Source: JAAUTS01 sp038250235
GTDB lineage: Bacteria > Verrucomicrobiota > Verrucomicrobiia > Methylacidiphilales > JAAUTS01
NCBI GenBank assembly: GCA_038250235.1
Contig: JBBSCO010000016.1
Span: forward strand, 1 to 53,631
Reading direction: 5' to 3'
DNA: 53,631 nucleotides
Part shown: positions 8,801 to 15,537 of the stretch, piece by piece
Layout: each line of letters starts with the position of its first letter
How positions within the stretch are numbered: the stretch's first letter is position 1
The notes under the pieces: model-generated
Database searches by the model: none
What the model was told of the DNA's origin: nothing
Seen by the model: only the letters and a program-made list of their open reading frames with translations
Program-made: the position numbers and the translations under genes

Positions 8801-11595
8801 CAGATATCTCACGCCTTGGTCTGGTGAGGGAACTGGTTCAGGCCCATGCCTATTGGAAGGGGAAAGGCCTTACGGTGGATCTCGTTATTCTTAGCAAGGA
8901 CGATTCCACCTATCGCCAGCCCTTGCAGGAAGAAATCATCCGGATGGTCGGGGCAGGAACAGAAGGGCAGATGATGGACAAGACCGGTGGTATTTTCATC
9001 CGGTATGAGGATCAGATCCCGGACGAGGCCGTCCTTTTGCTTCAGGCCGTGGCCCATGTCACCCTGCGTGATGAAAATGGAACGCTGGAAGAACAGATGG
9101 AACGTCCGCCCGCTCCCGATTCCCAGGTTCCGGCTTTGGTTCCCGTCCGCGAACACCGCCGGGAAGTCGGCGAAAGCGCCTGGCGTGAATTGATTTTCCA
9201 TAATGGTTACGGTGGCTTTACCAAGGACGGAAAAGAATATGTGATCAACCTGCAGCCGGGCCGGATGACTCCGGCGCCCTGGATCAATGTGTTGGCGAAT
9301 CCGTATTTCGGCACCATCGTTTCCGAAAGTGGCGGTTCCTACACTTGGCTGGAAAACTGTCATGAATTCCGCCTGACTCCCTGGAACAACGACTCAGTGA
9401 GTGATTCCTCAGGGGAAGCCTTTTATATCCGCGATGAAGACAGCGGACAATACTGGTCACCTTCCCCCCTTCCGGCGCGCGGGGCCGGTTCCTACACGGT
9501 TCGTCATGGATTCGGATATACCGTCTTTGAGCATTCAGAGAACGGCATCAGCACGGAATTGTGGATTTATGTTGCGACGGATGCGCCGGTCAAATTTGCC
9601 ACTCTGAAAGTCCGCAATACGACCAAGGAATCCCGTCGCATCTCAGTGACCGGTTATTGGGAATGGGTTTTGGCGGAATTGAGGAGCAAGAGTCTGCTCC
9701 ACGTGCAGACGCAGTTGGATCCGCGCAGCGGGGCTCTGTTGGCCCGCAATCCCTTTAATATCGATTTCGGCGATCGCATCGCCTTTATCGATGTGAATGA
9801 TTCAGCCAGAAGCCTGACCGGTGACCGCCGCGAATTTATCGGACGCAATGGGAACATGGCTTCGCCCTCGGCCATGAAAAAGCAGCGTCTCTCCGGCAAG
9901 GTGGGGGCGGGATTTGATCCCTGCGGTGCCGTGCAGGTGCCCTTTGACCTGCCACCACACGGTGAAAAGGAAATCTGTTTCCGGGTCGGGGTAGGGCGCA
10001 GCACAACGGAAGTGCAGACCCTGATCCAGCGTTTCCGCAGACCGAATGCGCCACGGGCTGCATTGGAAGCTGTTTGGGCTTATTGGAACCGCAGCCTCGG
10101 AGCCGTGACAGTGGAAACTCCGGATCCGGCGGTGAATGTGATGGTCAATGGCTGGCTGCAATACCAGACCCAGGCCTGCCGGATCTGGGCACGCAGCGGA
10201 TTCTACCAATCCGGTGGCGCATTCGGATTCCGCGACCAGTTGCAGGATGTCATGGCGCTGGTGCATACCGAACCTGTCCTGATGCGCGAACATCTGTTAA
10301 GGGCGGCCGCCCAGCAGTTCCGGGAGGGTGATGTTTTGCACTGGTGGCATCCTCCCTCCGGCCGTGGGGTGCGGACTCGCTTCTCCGATGACTATCTCTG
10401 GCTGCCTTATGCGGTCTGCCGTTATGTCAACTGTCTGGCGGACACGGGGGTTCTGGATGAACTGGTTCCCTTCCTGGAAGGACGTCCGCTGCGGGCTGAT
10501 GAAGAATCCAACTACGACCTGCCCAACCGGGCGGGAGAAGCCCGGTCACTTTATGAGCATTGTGTCAGGGCGATCCAGTATGGCCTGAAATTTGGCGAAC
10601 ACGGTTTGCCTCTGATCGGCTGCGGGGATTGGAACGACGGGATGAACCTGGTCGGTGAAAAAGGAAAAGGGGAAAGTGTCTGGCTGGCTTTTTTCCTTTA
10701 CGATGTGCTCACACGCTTTTCCAAGCTGGCCCAGTTGAAAAATGATCCGGCCTTTGCAGAAATTTGTATCCAGCAGGCCGAGCAGCTCAAGAAAAACATC
10801 GAAAGCCAGGCCTGGGATGGCGAATGGTATCGGCGCGCCTACTTTGATGATGGCACCCCTTTGGGTTCCAAGGAAAATGCGGAATGCCAGATTGATTCCT
10901 TGCCGCAAAGCTGGGCTATTCTCAGCCAGGCCGGTGATCCCGAGCGTACGAGGCAGGCCATGTCGGCGGTGCGCGACAGGCTTGTGAAAAAGGAAGCGGG
11001 CCTGATCCAGCTTTTTGATCCGCCTTTCGACAAATCGGATCTGAACCCCGGATATATTAAAGGCTACATTCCGGGTGTCAGGGAAAATGGCGGCCAATAC
11101 ACCCACAGTGCCATCTGGGCCACGATGGCTTTTGCCATGATGGGCAACCATGATGAAGCCTGGGAACTGTTCCGGATGCTGAATCCGGTCATGCACGGAG
11201 ACACGGCGGAGCATATTGAAACCTACAAGGTGGAACCTTACGTGGTGGCCGCCGACGTTTATGCGGTCGCGCCCCATATTGGCCGGGGCGGATGGACCTG
11301 GTATACCGGTTCTTCCGGCTGGATGTATCGCCTGGTTACGGAAACGTTGTTGGGAATCCATCTGGAGGGGGATCATCTCCGCATCGCCCCGCGTCTTCCC
11401 GGAGAATGGAGCGGGTTCAAGGTCCGGTATCGATACCGGAATACGTTCTACTATATCGCCGTCATCAAGGACGGTTCACAACCCGCGGGTTCCCTGCGCG
11501 TGATGATGGATGGAAAAAACGTGGAAGGCCAACGTGTCCCGCTGACGGACAACCGGCAGGACCATCACGTGGAAATCCGCGCGTCTTCTTTTTAA
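2899..11595 (+). CDS. ndvB: Cyclic beta-1,2-glucan synthase (NdvB/ChvB type)
   Basis: Inner-membrane enzyme that would build beta-1,2-glucan from UDP-glucose, cyclise it and trim chain length. Its 2898 residues are close to ChvB/NdvB, which have about 2800. Reading order: an N-terminal helical region (1-410); membrane segments near 415-475; a GT84 glycosyltransferase with DAD at 631-633 and an RRHRW motif near 776-780; further membrane segments near 825-870 and 950-990; a glucoamylase-like cyclisation domain around 1345-1585, containing GISESGYN and HHQGMS; two carbohydrate-binding/GH94 beta-sandwich units (about 1620-1900 and from about 2100); and a C-terminal GH94 phosphorylase-like domain with GDWNDGMN at 2576-2583. 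It appears intact, with no frameshift. In proteobacteria the product is periplasmic glucan used in osmoadaptation and host interaction. Confidence 0.95.
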   Translation: MKLPALAPALLKKELFPLWISPTPINRPLRGELYNLEQLADYAKRFAARQLTIDQKGSASLLRRLDENEEVLKSHYRDTQALDPAQRATPASEWLLDNFYLIEEQIQMARRHLPRGYSRELPCGPNGYPRVYDIALELITHVDAQIEAESLSVFLEAYQTVTPLKIGELWAIPIMFRLGLIENLRRIALHLDSVQRDHDIADYWMRELQVVTEESPSQIVIVMGEMAKSNLPVSSSFVAEFSQALSRQGPILHWARSWFEQLLAEKGLSVEPLVHEENQNQAAEQVSVSHSITSLRFLGAMDWKEFVESMSVVDQCLRLDPADVYSDMDFQSRDSYRHAIERVAKYGRYSEPDVARMAVDLAAANAKTKGRGDRRSHVGYFLVDEGLIQLESDASVRHSLRNVFEEKIRRAPTVWFIGGVSLLTLLFTALVSLGFLEFGVSGWPLALLLIPALIVCSQLALGLINWLSILFVHARLLPRLDFLEGIPPDTRTMVVVPAMLSGFGTIDQLVENLELHYLGNNDPHVTFSLLTDFCDAPQEIMPQDQALLEKARTGIEGLNQKYGDGSTGPFHLFHRPRLWNPQEKCWMGYERKRGKISQFNNLMRGKGRENFSEVIGNASIFPSVKYVVTLDADTQLPRDTIKQLAGTMAHPLNRAVLDDEHKVVRAGYGILQPRVQLSLTGANLSLFVKLWAGEVGVDPYTRASSNVYQDLFSEGSFIGKGIYDLDAFEQSTGTRFPDNTILSHDLIESGYARSGLVSDVVLYEDHPARYQADVRRRHRWVRGDWQIAPWLWSRVPACDESCVANKLSRLAQWKIFDNLRRSLVSMAVLVLLIISWLVYPQTSLLVTGLIAAMVLVPGVLGWLTGLIRIPQELPLMLHLRESGTKGLRLIGQALFDFVFIPYEAWMHLDAMIRTVWRLSISRRHLLEWQTAKDTERLVRSDLLSSCLPMWQVEVMVLAVTGVLFYQGGLSWSSGLFLSLWFISPVLSWVISRPFAPRASEISPEQTVFLRKVARRTWRFFEVFVNEQENWLPPDNFQEVPFPVLASRTSPTNIGLCLLANLTAYDFGYIPVGEVIRRSRLTIETMEKMEKYRGHLYNWYDTRSLKPLRPLYVSSVDSGNLAGHLLTMEPGLHDLANRPVYSSAFLTGMRDCTGILLELGCEHSGLKKLHEKLSKIPETLSAGYAALKQAEELARDLEKALQGDNEEIRWWAQSLHHGCRDHIQDLLYVAPWLAWEPAISRVGLSGGLETRLSHLDKNPTLREISELGLSLVPSLEEQLSSEEGQSSRQPSERDWLEKLKNHATQAGEQAGQRILELESLARECRELANMDFTFLFDKERSLFSIGYNVDDFRRDTSYYDLLASEARLCSYVVIAQGQIHQSHWFSLGRLLLASGSGPVLASWSGSMFEYLMPMLVMPTYEGTLLDQTCKGAVEKQIDYGHSQNVPWGISESGYNRTDASMNYQYRAFGVPGLGLKRGLSEDLVIAPYAAVMALMVAPGKACKNLERLFAEGKSGAYGFYEAVDYTASRLPRDKNEEIIYSFMAHHQGMSFLSLDYALLGQPMQKRFMSSPSFKATALLLQERAPNTSADVFHEDMSSDKSRRPALENEGGMRIYPSARLPTPEVHLMSNGRYNTMVSTSGGGYSRWKDLALTRWHQDATCDSWGNFVYIRDTGTGEYWSASYQPVLRDSKSCEAIFSQGRAEFRQHHDNLEVHTEICVSPEDDVEIRRLTLVNRSNQIKRIELTSYAEVVLAPAAADLAHPAFSNLFVQTEFDPARRAILCTRRARSVHENPPWLLHVVVPEASGQAVVSCETDRNRFIGRGYNRQHPQALRSAPGPLSGTTGSVLDPVISLRYNVTIKPQESVRLDYILGVSETRGGAMDLVNKYNNPRMSDRVLDLAWTHSQVTLRHLNILEKEAQLYSRLAGNIIYANPSLRSVSSVLLNNRHNQSALWGHGLSGDVPIVLLRISDISRLGLVRELVQAHAYWKGKGLTVDLVILSKDDSTYRQPLQEEIIRMVGAGTEGQMMDKTGGIFIRYEDQIPDEAVLLLQAVAHVTLRDENGTLEEQMERPPAPDSQVPALVPVREHRREVGESAWRELIFHNGYGGFTKDGKEYVINLQPGRMTPAPWINVLANPYFGTIVSESGGSYTWLENCHEFRLTPWNNDSVSDSSGEAFYIRDEDSGQYWSPSPLPARGAGSYTVRHGFGYTVFEHSENGISTELWIYVATDAPVKFATLKVRNTTKESRRISVTGYWEWVLAELRSKSLLHVQTQLDPRSGALLARNPFNIDFGDRIAFIDVNDSARSLTGDRREFIGRNGNMASPSAMKKQRLSGKVGAGFDPCGAVQVPFDLPPHGEKEICFRVGVGRSTTEVQTLIQRFRRPNAPRAALEAVWAYWNRSLGAVTVETPDPAVNVMVNGWLQYQTQACRIWARSGFYQSGGAFGFRDQLQDVMALVHTEPVLMREHLLRAAAQQFREGDVLHWWHPPSGRGVRTRFSDDYLWLPYAVCRYVNCLADTGVLDELVPFLEGRPLRADEESNYDLPNRAGEARSLYEHCVRAIQYGLKFGEHGLPLIGCGDWNDGMNLVGEKGKGESVWLAFFLYDVLTRFSKLAQLKNDPAFAEICIQQAEQLKKNIESQAWDGEWYRRAYFDDGTPLGSKENAECQIDSLPQSWAILSQAGDPERTRQAMSAVRDRLVKKEAGLIQLFDPPFDKSDLNPGYIKGYIPGVRENGGQYTHSAIWATMAFAMMGNHDEAWELFRMLNPVMHGDTAEHIETYKVEPYVVAADVYAVAPHIGRGGWTWYTGSSGWMYRLVTETLLGIHLEGDHLRIAPRLPGEWSGFKVRYRYRNTFYYIAVIKDGSQPAGSLRVMMDGKNVEGQRVPLTDNRQDHHVEIRASSF

Positions 11596-11637
11596 AATTC
11601 TGTGCGTGCGGTGAGTTCCTGTGCTAATTCTTTGGGA

Positions 11638-12687
11638 ATGGAAATGAAAACGGAAATGGAAGACCCCCGCAAGGTCCGGGCCTTGAAGCCCAAAGTAAAG
11701 CTGCTGCTGGATGATTACATCACGGCTTTGGTCTGGAGTGTGGACGGATCGCAGGTAGTGGCGGGAACGGCGGCGGGAACCCTGTATCGGGTGGATGCCT
11801 CAACGGCTCAAATTCTGGAGCAATTTCCCGCCCATGCCCTTGGCGTCACCGCACTTGTCTCCGGTCAGGGAGGCCGTGTTTTCAGTGGTGGCCAGGACGG
11901 CAAATTGAAAGCCTGGAGCAGTGGCAGGGAGAAACCTGATTTTGAAATAAGCCCCGGCAAAGGATCGGTGCAACACATTCTTTACGGAGGAGGGACGGAA
12001 CGGAATATCCTGGCTGTGGCGGAAGGGAAGTTTATCACTTTTTTGAATACGGAAGGACGCGAGCTGCGTCCAAAGGCGGAATTGCCCTCCACGGTTTCCG
12101 GCCTGGCCTGGCACTATCAGGGCGGCATATTGTTGGCGGCTTCTTATGGAGGTCTGCAGGTTTTCGGCGTGAAAAAAGGAACCACACAGGCCCTCAAAAC
12201 CTACGATTGGAAAGGTGCCTTCTGGTGTTGTGCCTGGAGCCCCGACGGGAAATGGGTCGCTGGCGCAACCCAGGAGAAAGCCGTACACATCTGGGAGGCC
12301 GAAACCGGCGAACACCTGCACATGCCCGGCTATCCCGGCAAAGTAAAATTCATCGGCTGGTCCCGAGATGGCCAATGGCTGGTGACCGCCGCCGCCATGG
12401 ATCTCCTCCTCTGGGACTGTTCCGGCGACGGCCCCTGCGGACGCCAACCCAAACAATTGATGGCCCATGGCGATACTATCGCAAGCTGCGCTCTCCAGCA
12501 TCAGGGCTCGCTTTTCGCTTCCGGCGACGAAAGCGGCCGGCTCATCCTCTGGGATGCCAGACAACCCGGTGAGGATGGACTCATCGCCGCATTCCCCGGA
12601 GAATCGGAAATCGGCGCCACTGCCTGGTCTCCCGATGACAAGGTGCTGGCCGCCGGAAGTGCGGATGGATCCTTGTATCTCTTTTAG
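11638..12687 (+). CDS. WD40-repeat beta-propeller protein
   Basis: About 349 residues of WD40-like blades: recurring WSVDGSQVVAG, WSPDGKWVAG, WSRDGQWLVTA and WSPDDKVLAAG strands, each followed by a LWD or IWE type ending. Seven blades would make one closed propeller. No signal peptide or enzymatic domain is visible, so a cytoplasmic protein-interaction scaffold is likely. It begins about 40 bp after the glucan synthase stop and is probably co-transcribed. Start choice is uncertain: a GTG at 11602 and ATGs at 11638, 11644 and 11656 share the frame; the GGGA before 11638 makes that slightly preferred. Its function is unknown. Confidence 0.8.
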   Translation: MEMKTEMEDPRKVRALKPKVKLLLDDYITALVWSVDGSQVVAGTAAGTLYRVDASTAQILEQFPAHALGVTALVSGQGGRVFSGGQDGKLKAWSSGREKPDFEISPGKGSVQHILYGGGTERNILAVAEGKFITFLNTEGRELRPKAELPSTVSGLAWHYQGGILLAASYGGLQVFGVKKGTTQALKTYDWKGAFWCCAWSPDGKWVAGATQEKAVHIWEAETGEHLHMPGYPGKVKFIGWSRDGQWLVTAAAMDLLLWDCSGDGPCGRQPKQLMAHGDTIASCALQHQGSLFASGDESGRLILWDARQPGEDGLIAAFPGESEIGATAWSPDDKVLAAGSADGSLYLF

Positions 12688-12761
12688 CGTTTGATAGAGA
12701 ATGCAACGGATCGGGCAATCCGAAGCAAACCATTCCGTAATCCGTCTTCAACCTCCCTCCT

Positions 12762-13256
12762 TTAAACAGGTTCGTTGTAGTCGAGATCCTTGCCATAACT
12801 TTCAGCCAGTCCATAAAGTGCAAGTCCGGCAATGAGCAGGCAACCCGCCCCGACGGCAATCCCCGCTGGCAAAATCCCCCAGGCATCCTTGCCCCAGCTG
12901 AACAAAAGGGTGATCGGCACCAGGGCGCCCCGGACAAAATTAGGCGCGGTCGTGGCCACGGTGGCCCGGATGCTGGTTCCGAATTGCTCCGCTGCAATGG
13001 TGACAAAAACTGCCCAATAGCCGATGCCCCAACCCAAACAAAAAATTATGGCATAGAATATTTCAACCGATACCCCATGGGCCGCAAATTAGAGCCCGAC
13101 AAACAATGTCGTGATCAGGAGTAAGCCCAGAACGATGTTGAACAGGGTGGGATCGTAAATATCGACAAAATAACCGAGCGCCCCGCCGATAACTGCGGGT
13201 TTCATCACGGCCCGCCAGACGGGTTCTTTTTTGGTTGATAATGGGGTATAGATCAT
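12762..13256 (-). pseudogene. Decayed MFS transporter with large internal deletion and in-frame stop
   Basis: One minus-strand frame reads from an ATG at 13256 (MIYTPLSTKKEPVW) through a first-helix motif GALGYFVDIYD, then jumps straight to late-helix sequence. A TAA interrupts it at 13089-13091, after which it resumes with LGWGIGYWAVFVTIAAEQFG, IRATVATTAPNFVRG and a C-terminal end. An intact MFS carrier has about 400-450 residues, so roughly 250 codons are missing. Both ends match one transporter family, which indicates internal deletion rather than two unrelated remnants. The segment after the stop could be mistaken for a 91-residue gene. Confidence 0.8.
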
Positions 13257-13335
13257 AAGGTGAGGTTCCAGTTTCCAAAATAGTAAGGAAAGTTTTAAGT
13301 TTTAAGTTCAAGGCTTTGGGTGGAATAATGGTCTG

Positions 13336-14259
13336 ATGGCTGTTGCTTCCAAAATCCCCGTCATTCTGATCACCGGCTTTCTCGGCAGTGGCAAATCCAC
13401 CTTCCTCCAGAAGGTCATCGCCATGCCGGATTTCCCGCGGGAATCGACCGCATTGCTGATCAATGATGCGGGGCCGATGAATATCGACGCTAAAATCTTC
13501 AAGGGGAAGACCGAGGCAGTCAAAGCCCTTAGCGGAGGCTGTGCCTGTTGCGTTGTGAGCAAAGATCTGCAACGGGAAATCAGGACACTGGCTCAGGATG
13601 ACCGCATCCAACAAATCTGGATCGAAGCTTCCGGGGTGGCGGAGATCGAAGATCTGCTCGACCGCCTGACTGAAGAAGATCTGCCACGGCTCTGTGAGGT
13701 CAAGCGGGTCATCCATGTCGTTGATGCGCTGAACTATGGCCGGGGCTTTTTTGGCAAATCACTCCAGCACGCCCAATGGCGCTGGGCGGATGTGGTTCTA
13801 TTGAACAAAGCGGATCTGGTGAAGCCTGCCCTGCTGGAGTCCCTGCAAAATAAGGTTCTGGAAATCAACCCCAAAGCCCTCGTGCTCAGGGCCGTCCGCG
13901 GGGAAACGGACCAGGACTGGATGTCCGGAGGGAAGCGCAGCCAGGCCAAGGCGGGCGCCCTTCGCTTTGCCCACAGCGTCGCTGTCAGCACTTGCTGGCT
14001 GGAACTTCCAGGATTGATTGGAAAACAGGAACTGACGAACTGGTTGCGCCAACTTCCGGAGGATACTTACCGTGTAAAAGGTTTCGTCCGCCTGAAAGAA
14101 TCGCCCCATCAGCTTCACTTGGTGCACAAGGTCGGGACCAACGAAAACGATGTTCAGCTCTGGGTCTATGAAAGCCCGCGGGAAGAAACAGGCCTTGTTT
14201 TCCTCGGAAGAAATATGGATGCGCAGGCCTTGGAAAAGAGCCTGAAACTGGCTTCATGA
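13336..14259 (+). CDS. COG0523/CobW-family GTPase without a His-rich insert
   Basis: Second G3E GTPase in the window, 307 residues. Walker A GFLGSGKST is at residues 14-22 and the metal-site motif GCACC at 68-72, with IWIEASGVAEIEDLLD as the switch-like segment and LLNKADLV for guanine recognition. A CobW C-terminal domain follows from about residue 220. It lacks the histidine-rich linker of the protein at 1601, so it probably serves another client or metal affinity. It is transcribed away from the decayed MFS gene and is followed by a candidate terminator. The client protein cannot be named. Confidence 0.88.
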   Translation: MAVASKIPVILITGFLGSGKSTFLQKVIAMPDFPRESTALLINDAGPMNIDAKIFKGKTEAVKALSGGCACCVVSKDLQREIRTLAQDDRIQQIWIEASGVAEIEDLLDRLTEEDLPRLCEVKRVIHVVDALNYGRGFFGKSLQHAQWRWADVVLLNKADLVKPALLESLQNKVLEINPKALVLRAVRGETDQDWMSGGKRSQAKAGALRFAHSVAVSTCWLELPGLIGKQELTNWLRQLPEDTYRVKGFVRLKESPHQLHLVHKVGTNENDVQLWVYESPREETGLVFLGRNMDAQALEKSLKLAS

Positions 14260-14573
14260 TCTCATCTTCCCCACGAATGGCCGCATGATCTTTTTGAATC
14301 CAGCCAACCCACCCAATTTCCCGGCCTTGTTTCCAGCCGGGATTTTCAGGAAAGCAGCCTCTATTGGGGTAATGTCCCCATTTCATTTTCATTGTAGGGC
14401 GGCACAATGCGCCGCAGCGATTTTTTGTCTCCGATATGGGACAAGGAAGGCATAACATCCTACTAAAACTTCAAATGAAGACACCGCCTCTTTTCGTAGT
14501 TCCTTGCCCTGACGTAAGTACTAACCTAAAGTCACTTTCCGGCTTTTTCTTGAAAGCCGAAGGAAATCCCATC
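14260..14573. other. 314-bp intergenic stretch with two hairpins
   Basis: No coding sequence is supported here. It holds the candidate terminator at 14319-14346 and a second hairpin at 14399-14426 (arms GCGGC and GCCGC, followed within a few bases by six T), then the leader of the DUF481 gene with AAGGA about 10 bp before its ATG. Confidence 0.55.
14319..14346 (+). terminator. Candidate intrinsic terminator after the COG0523 gene
   Basis: TCCCGGC and GCCGGGA pair as a 7-bp GC-rich stem around a 10-base loop, followed immediately by TTTT. It lies 60 bp after the stop at 14259, in the right orientation. Confidence 0.5.
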
Positions 14574-15485
14574 ATGAAGCTTGCACCCCTTTTTTCTTCC
14601 CGCATCGGCTTGGCTGCCATTCTTTGGGTTTCCGCCTTATGCTCAGGCCTTGCTGAACCAAGCAACGACGCACTGCACCTCCGCATCAAACAGCTGGAGG
14701 AGCAGAATGCCCGGCTGGCCCTGGACGCCACACGGGCCACCATGGAAGCTGAGAACTATCGCAAACGCTACCAGGCGGCCGTCGCCGAAAAGGAAGCCCC
14801 CCCGCAGGACATGTCCATCGTGGCGGCCAAACTTTGGAAAGCCGAAGTTTCCCTGGGGGCAACTGCTTCCAGCGGCAACAACAATGCCTATCAGATCAAT
14901 CTGGCGGCCAAGGGCACGCGCACGACCAAAATTGACGAATTAATTCTGGGTATCACAGCCGATGTGGGCGAAACCGAAGGCGTCAAGAGTTCGGAAAAAG
15001 GCAAAGCCACCTTGGATTACCGCCGTGATATCGACGACGGAAGCCGCTGGTATTGGCTGGTGGCCTCATCACTGGAAAGAGACCAGCTCTCCGACCTGGA
15101 TTACCGTCTGACTGTCGGCCCCGGAGCCGGTTACCGCCTTTGGAACTCCAAAAAATTCAAGCTGGCCCTGGAAAGCGGTCCGGCCTTTGTGGCGGAAAAA
15201 AACAGCAACGTCCCCGTCGACTACAGCGCCCGCGCCCGCGTGGGCAACCGGATGGAATATCAGATGACCAGCTATGCCAAACTTTTCCAGACCAGCGATG
15301 TCCTCCTTAACTTTCAGGATGCGGAGGATTACATCGTGGAAAATGTGCTCGGCGTGGAGTCGAGCCTGACCAAGGTTTTATCTCTCAGAATATACGGCAC
15401 ACACCGCCATGACCACGTGCCGGCAGCCGGCAAAGAAGAGAACGACTTTTCACTCATCTCGGCGCTGGTCTACAGGTTTGAATAG
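14574..15485 (+). CDS. DUF481-family outer-membrane protein with coiled-coil N-terminus
   Basis: A secreted 303-residue protein. A signal peptide (MKLAPLFSSRIGLAAILW, ending near GLAEPS) is followed by a coiled-coil segment (LRIKQLEEQNARLALDATRA). A C-terminal region of amphipathic strands then fits the DUF481 barrel: ATASSGNNNAYQINL, KGKATLDYRRDIDDG and YRLTVGPGAGYRLW, ending in a final strand with terminal YRFE. Ending on an aromatic-containing strand is usual for BAM-inserted outer-membrane barrels. The start at 14574 has AAGGA upstream and gives a clean signal peptide; the open frame upstream does not. The substrate or role is unknown. Confidence 0.8.
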   Translation: MKLAPLFSSRIGLAAILWVSALCSGLAEPSNDALHLRIKQLEEQNARLALDATRATMEAENYRKRYQAAVAEKEAPPQDMSIVAAKLWKAEVSLGATASSGNNNAYQINLAAKGTRTTKIDELILGITADVGETEGVKSSEKGKATLDYRRDIDDGSRWYWLVASSLERDQLSDLDYRLTVGPGAGYRLWNSKKFKLALESGPAFVAEKNSNVPVDYSARARVGNRMEYQMTSYAKLFQTSDVLLNFQDAEDYIVENVLGVESSLTKVLSLRIYGTHRHDHVPAAGKEENDFSLISALVYRFE

Positions 15486-15537
15486 CTCGGGATAAGTGCA
15501 TTGACCTTTTCTTTGGTCTCTGTCGAAATTCTCCGAC

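Noticed and set aside
12762..13037. 91-residue membrane protein as an intact gene
   Set aside because: It continues the frame of a larger MFS transporter after a stop codon at 13089-13091, so it is a pseudogene remnant.
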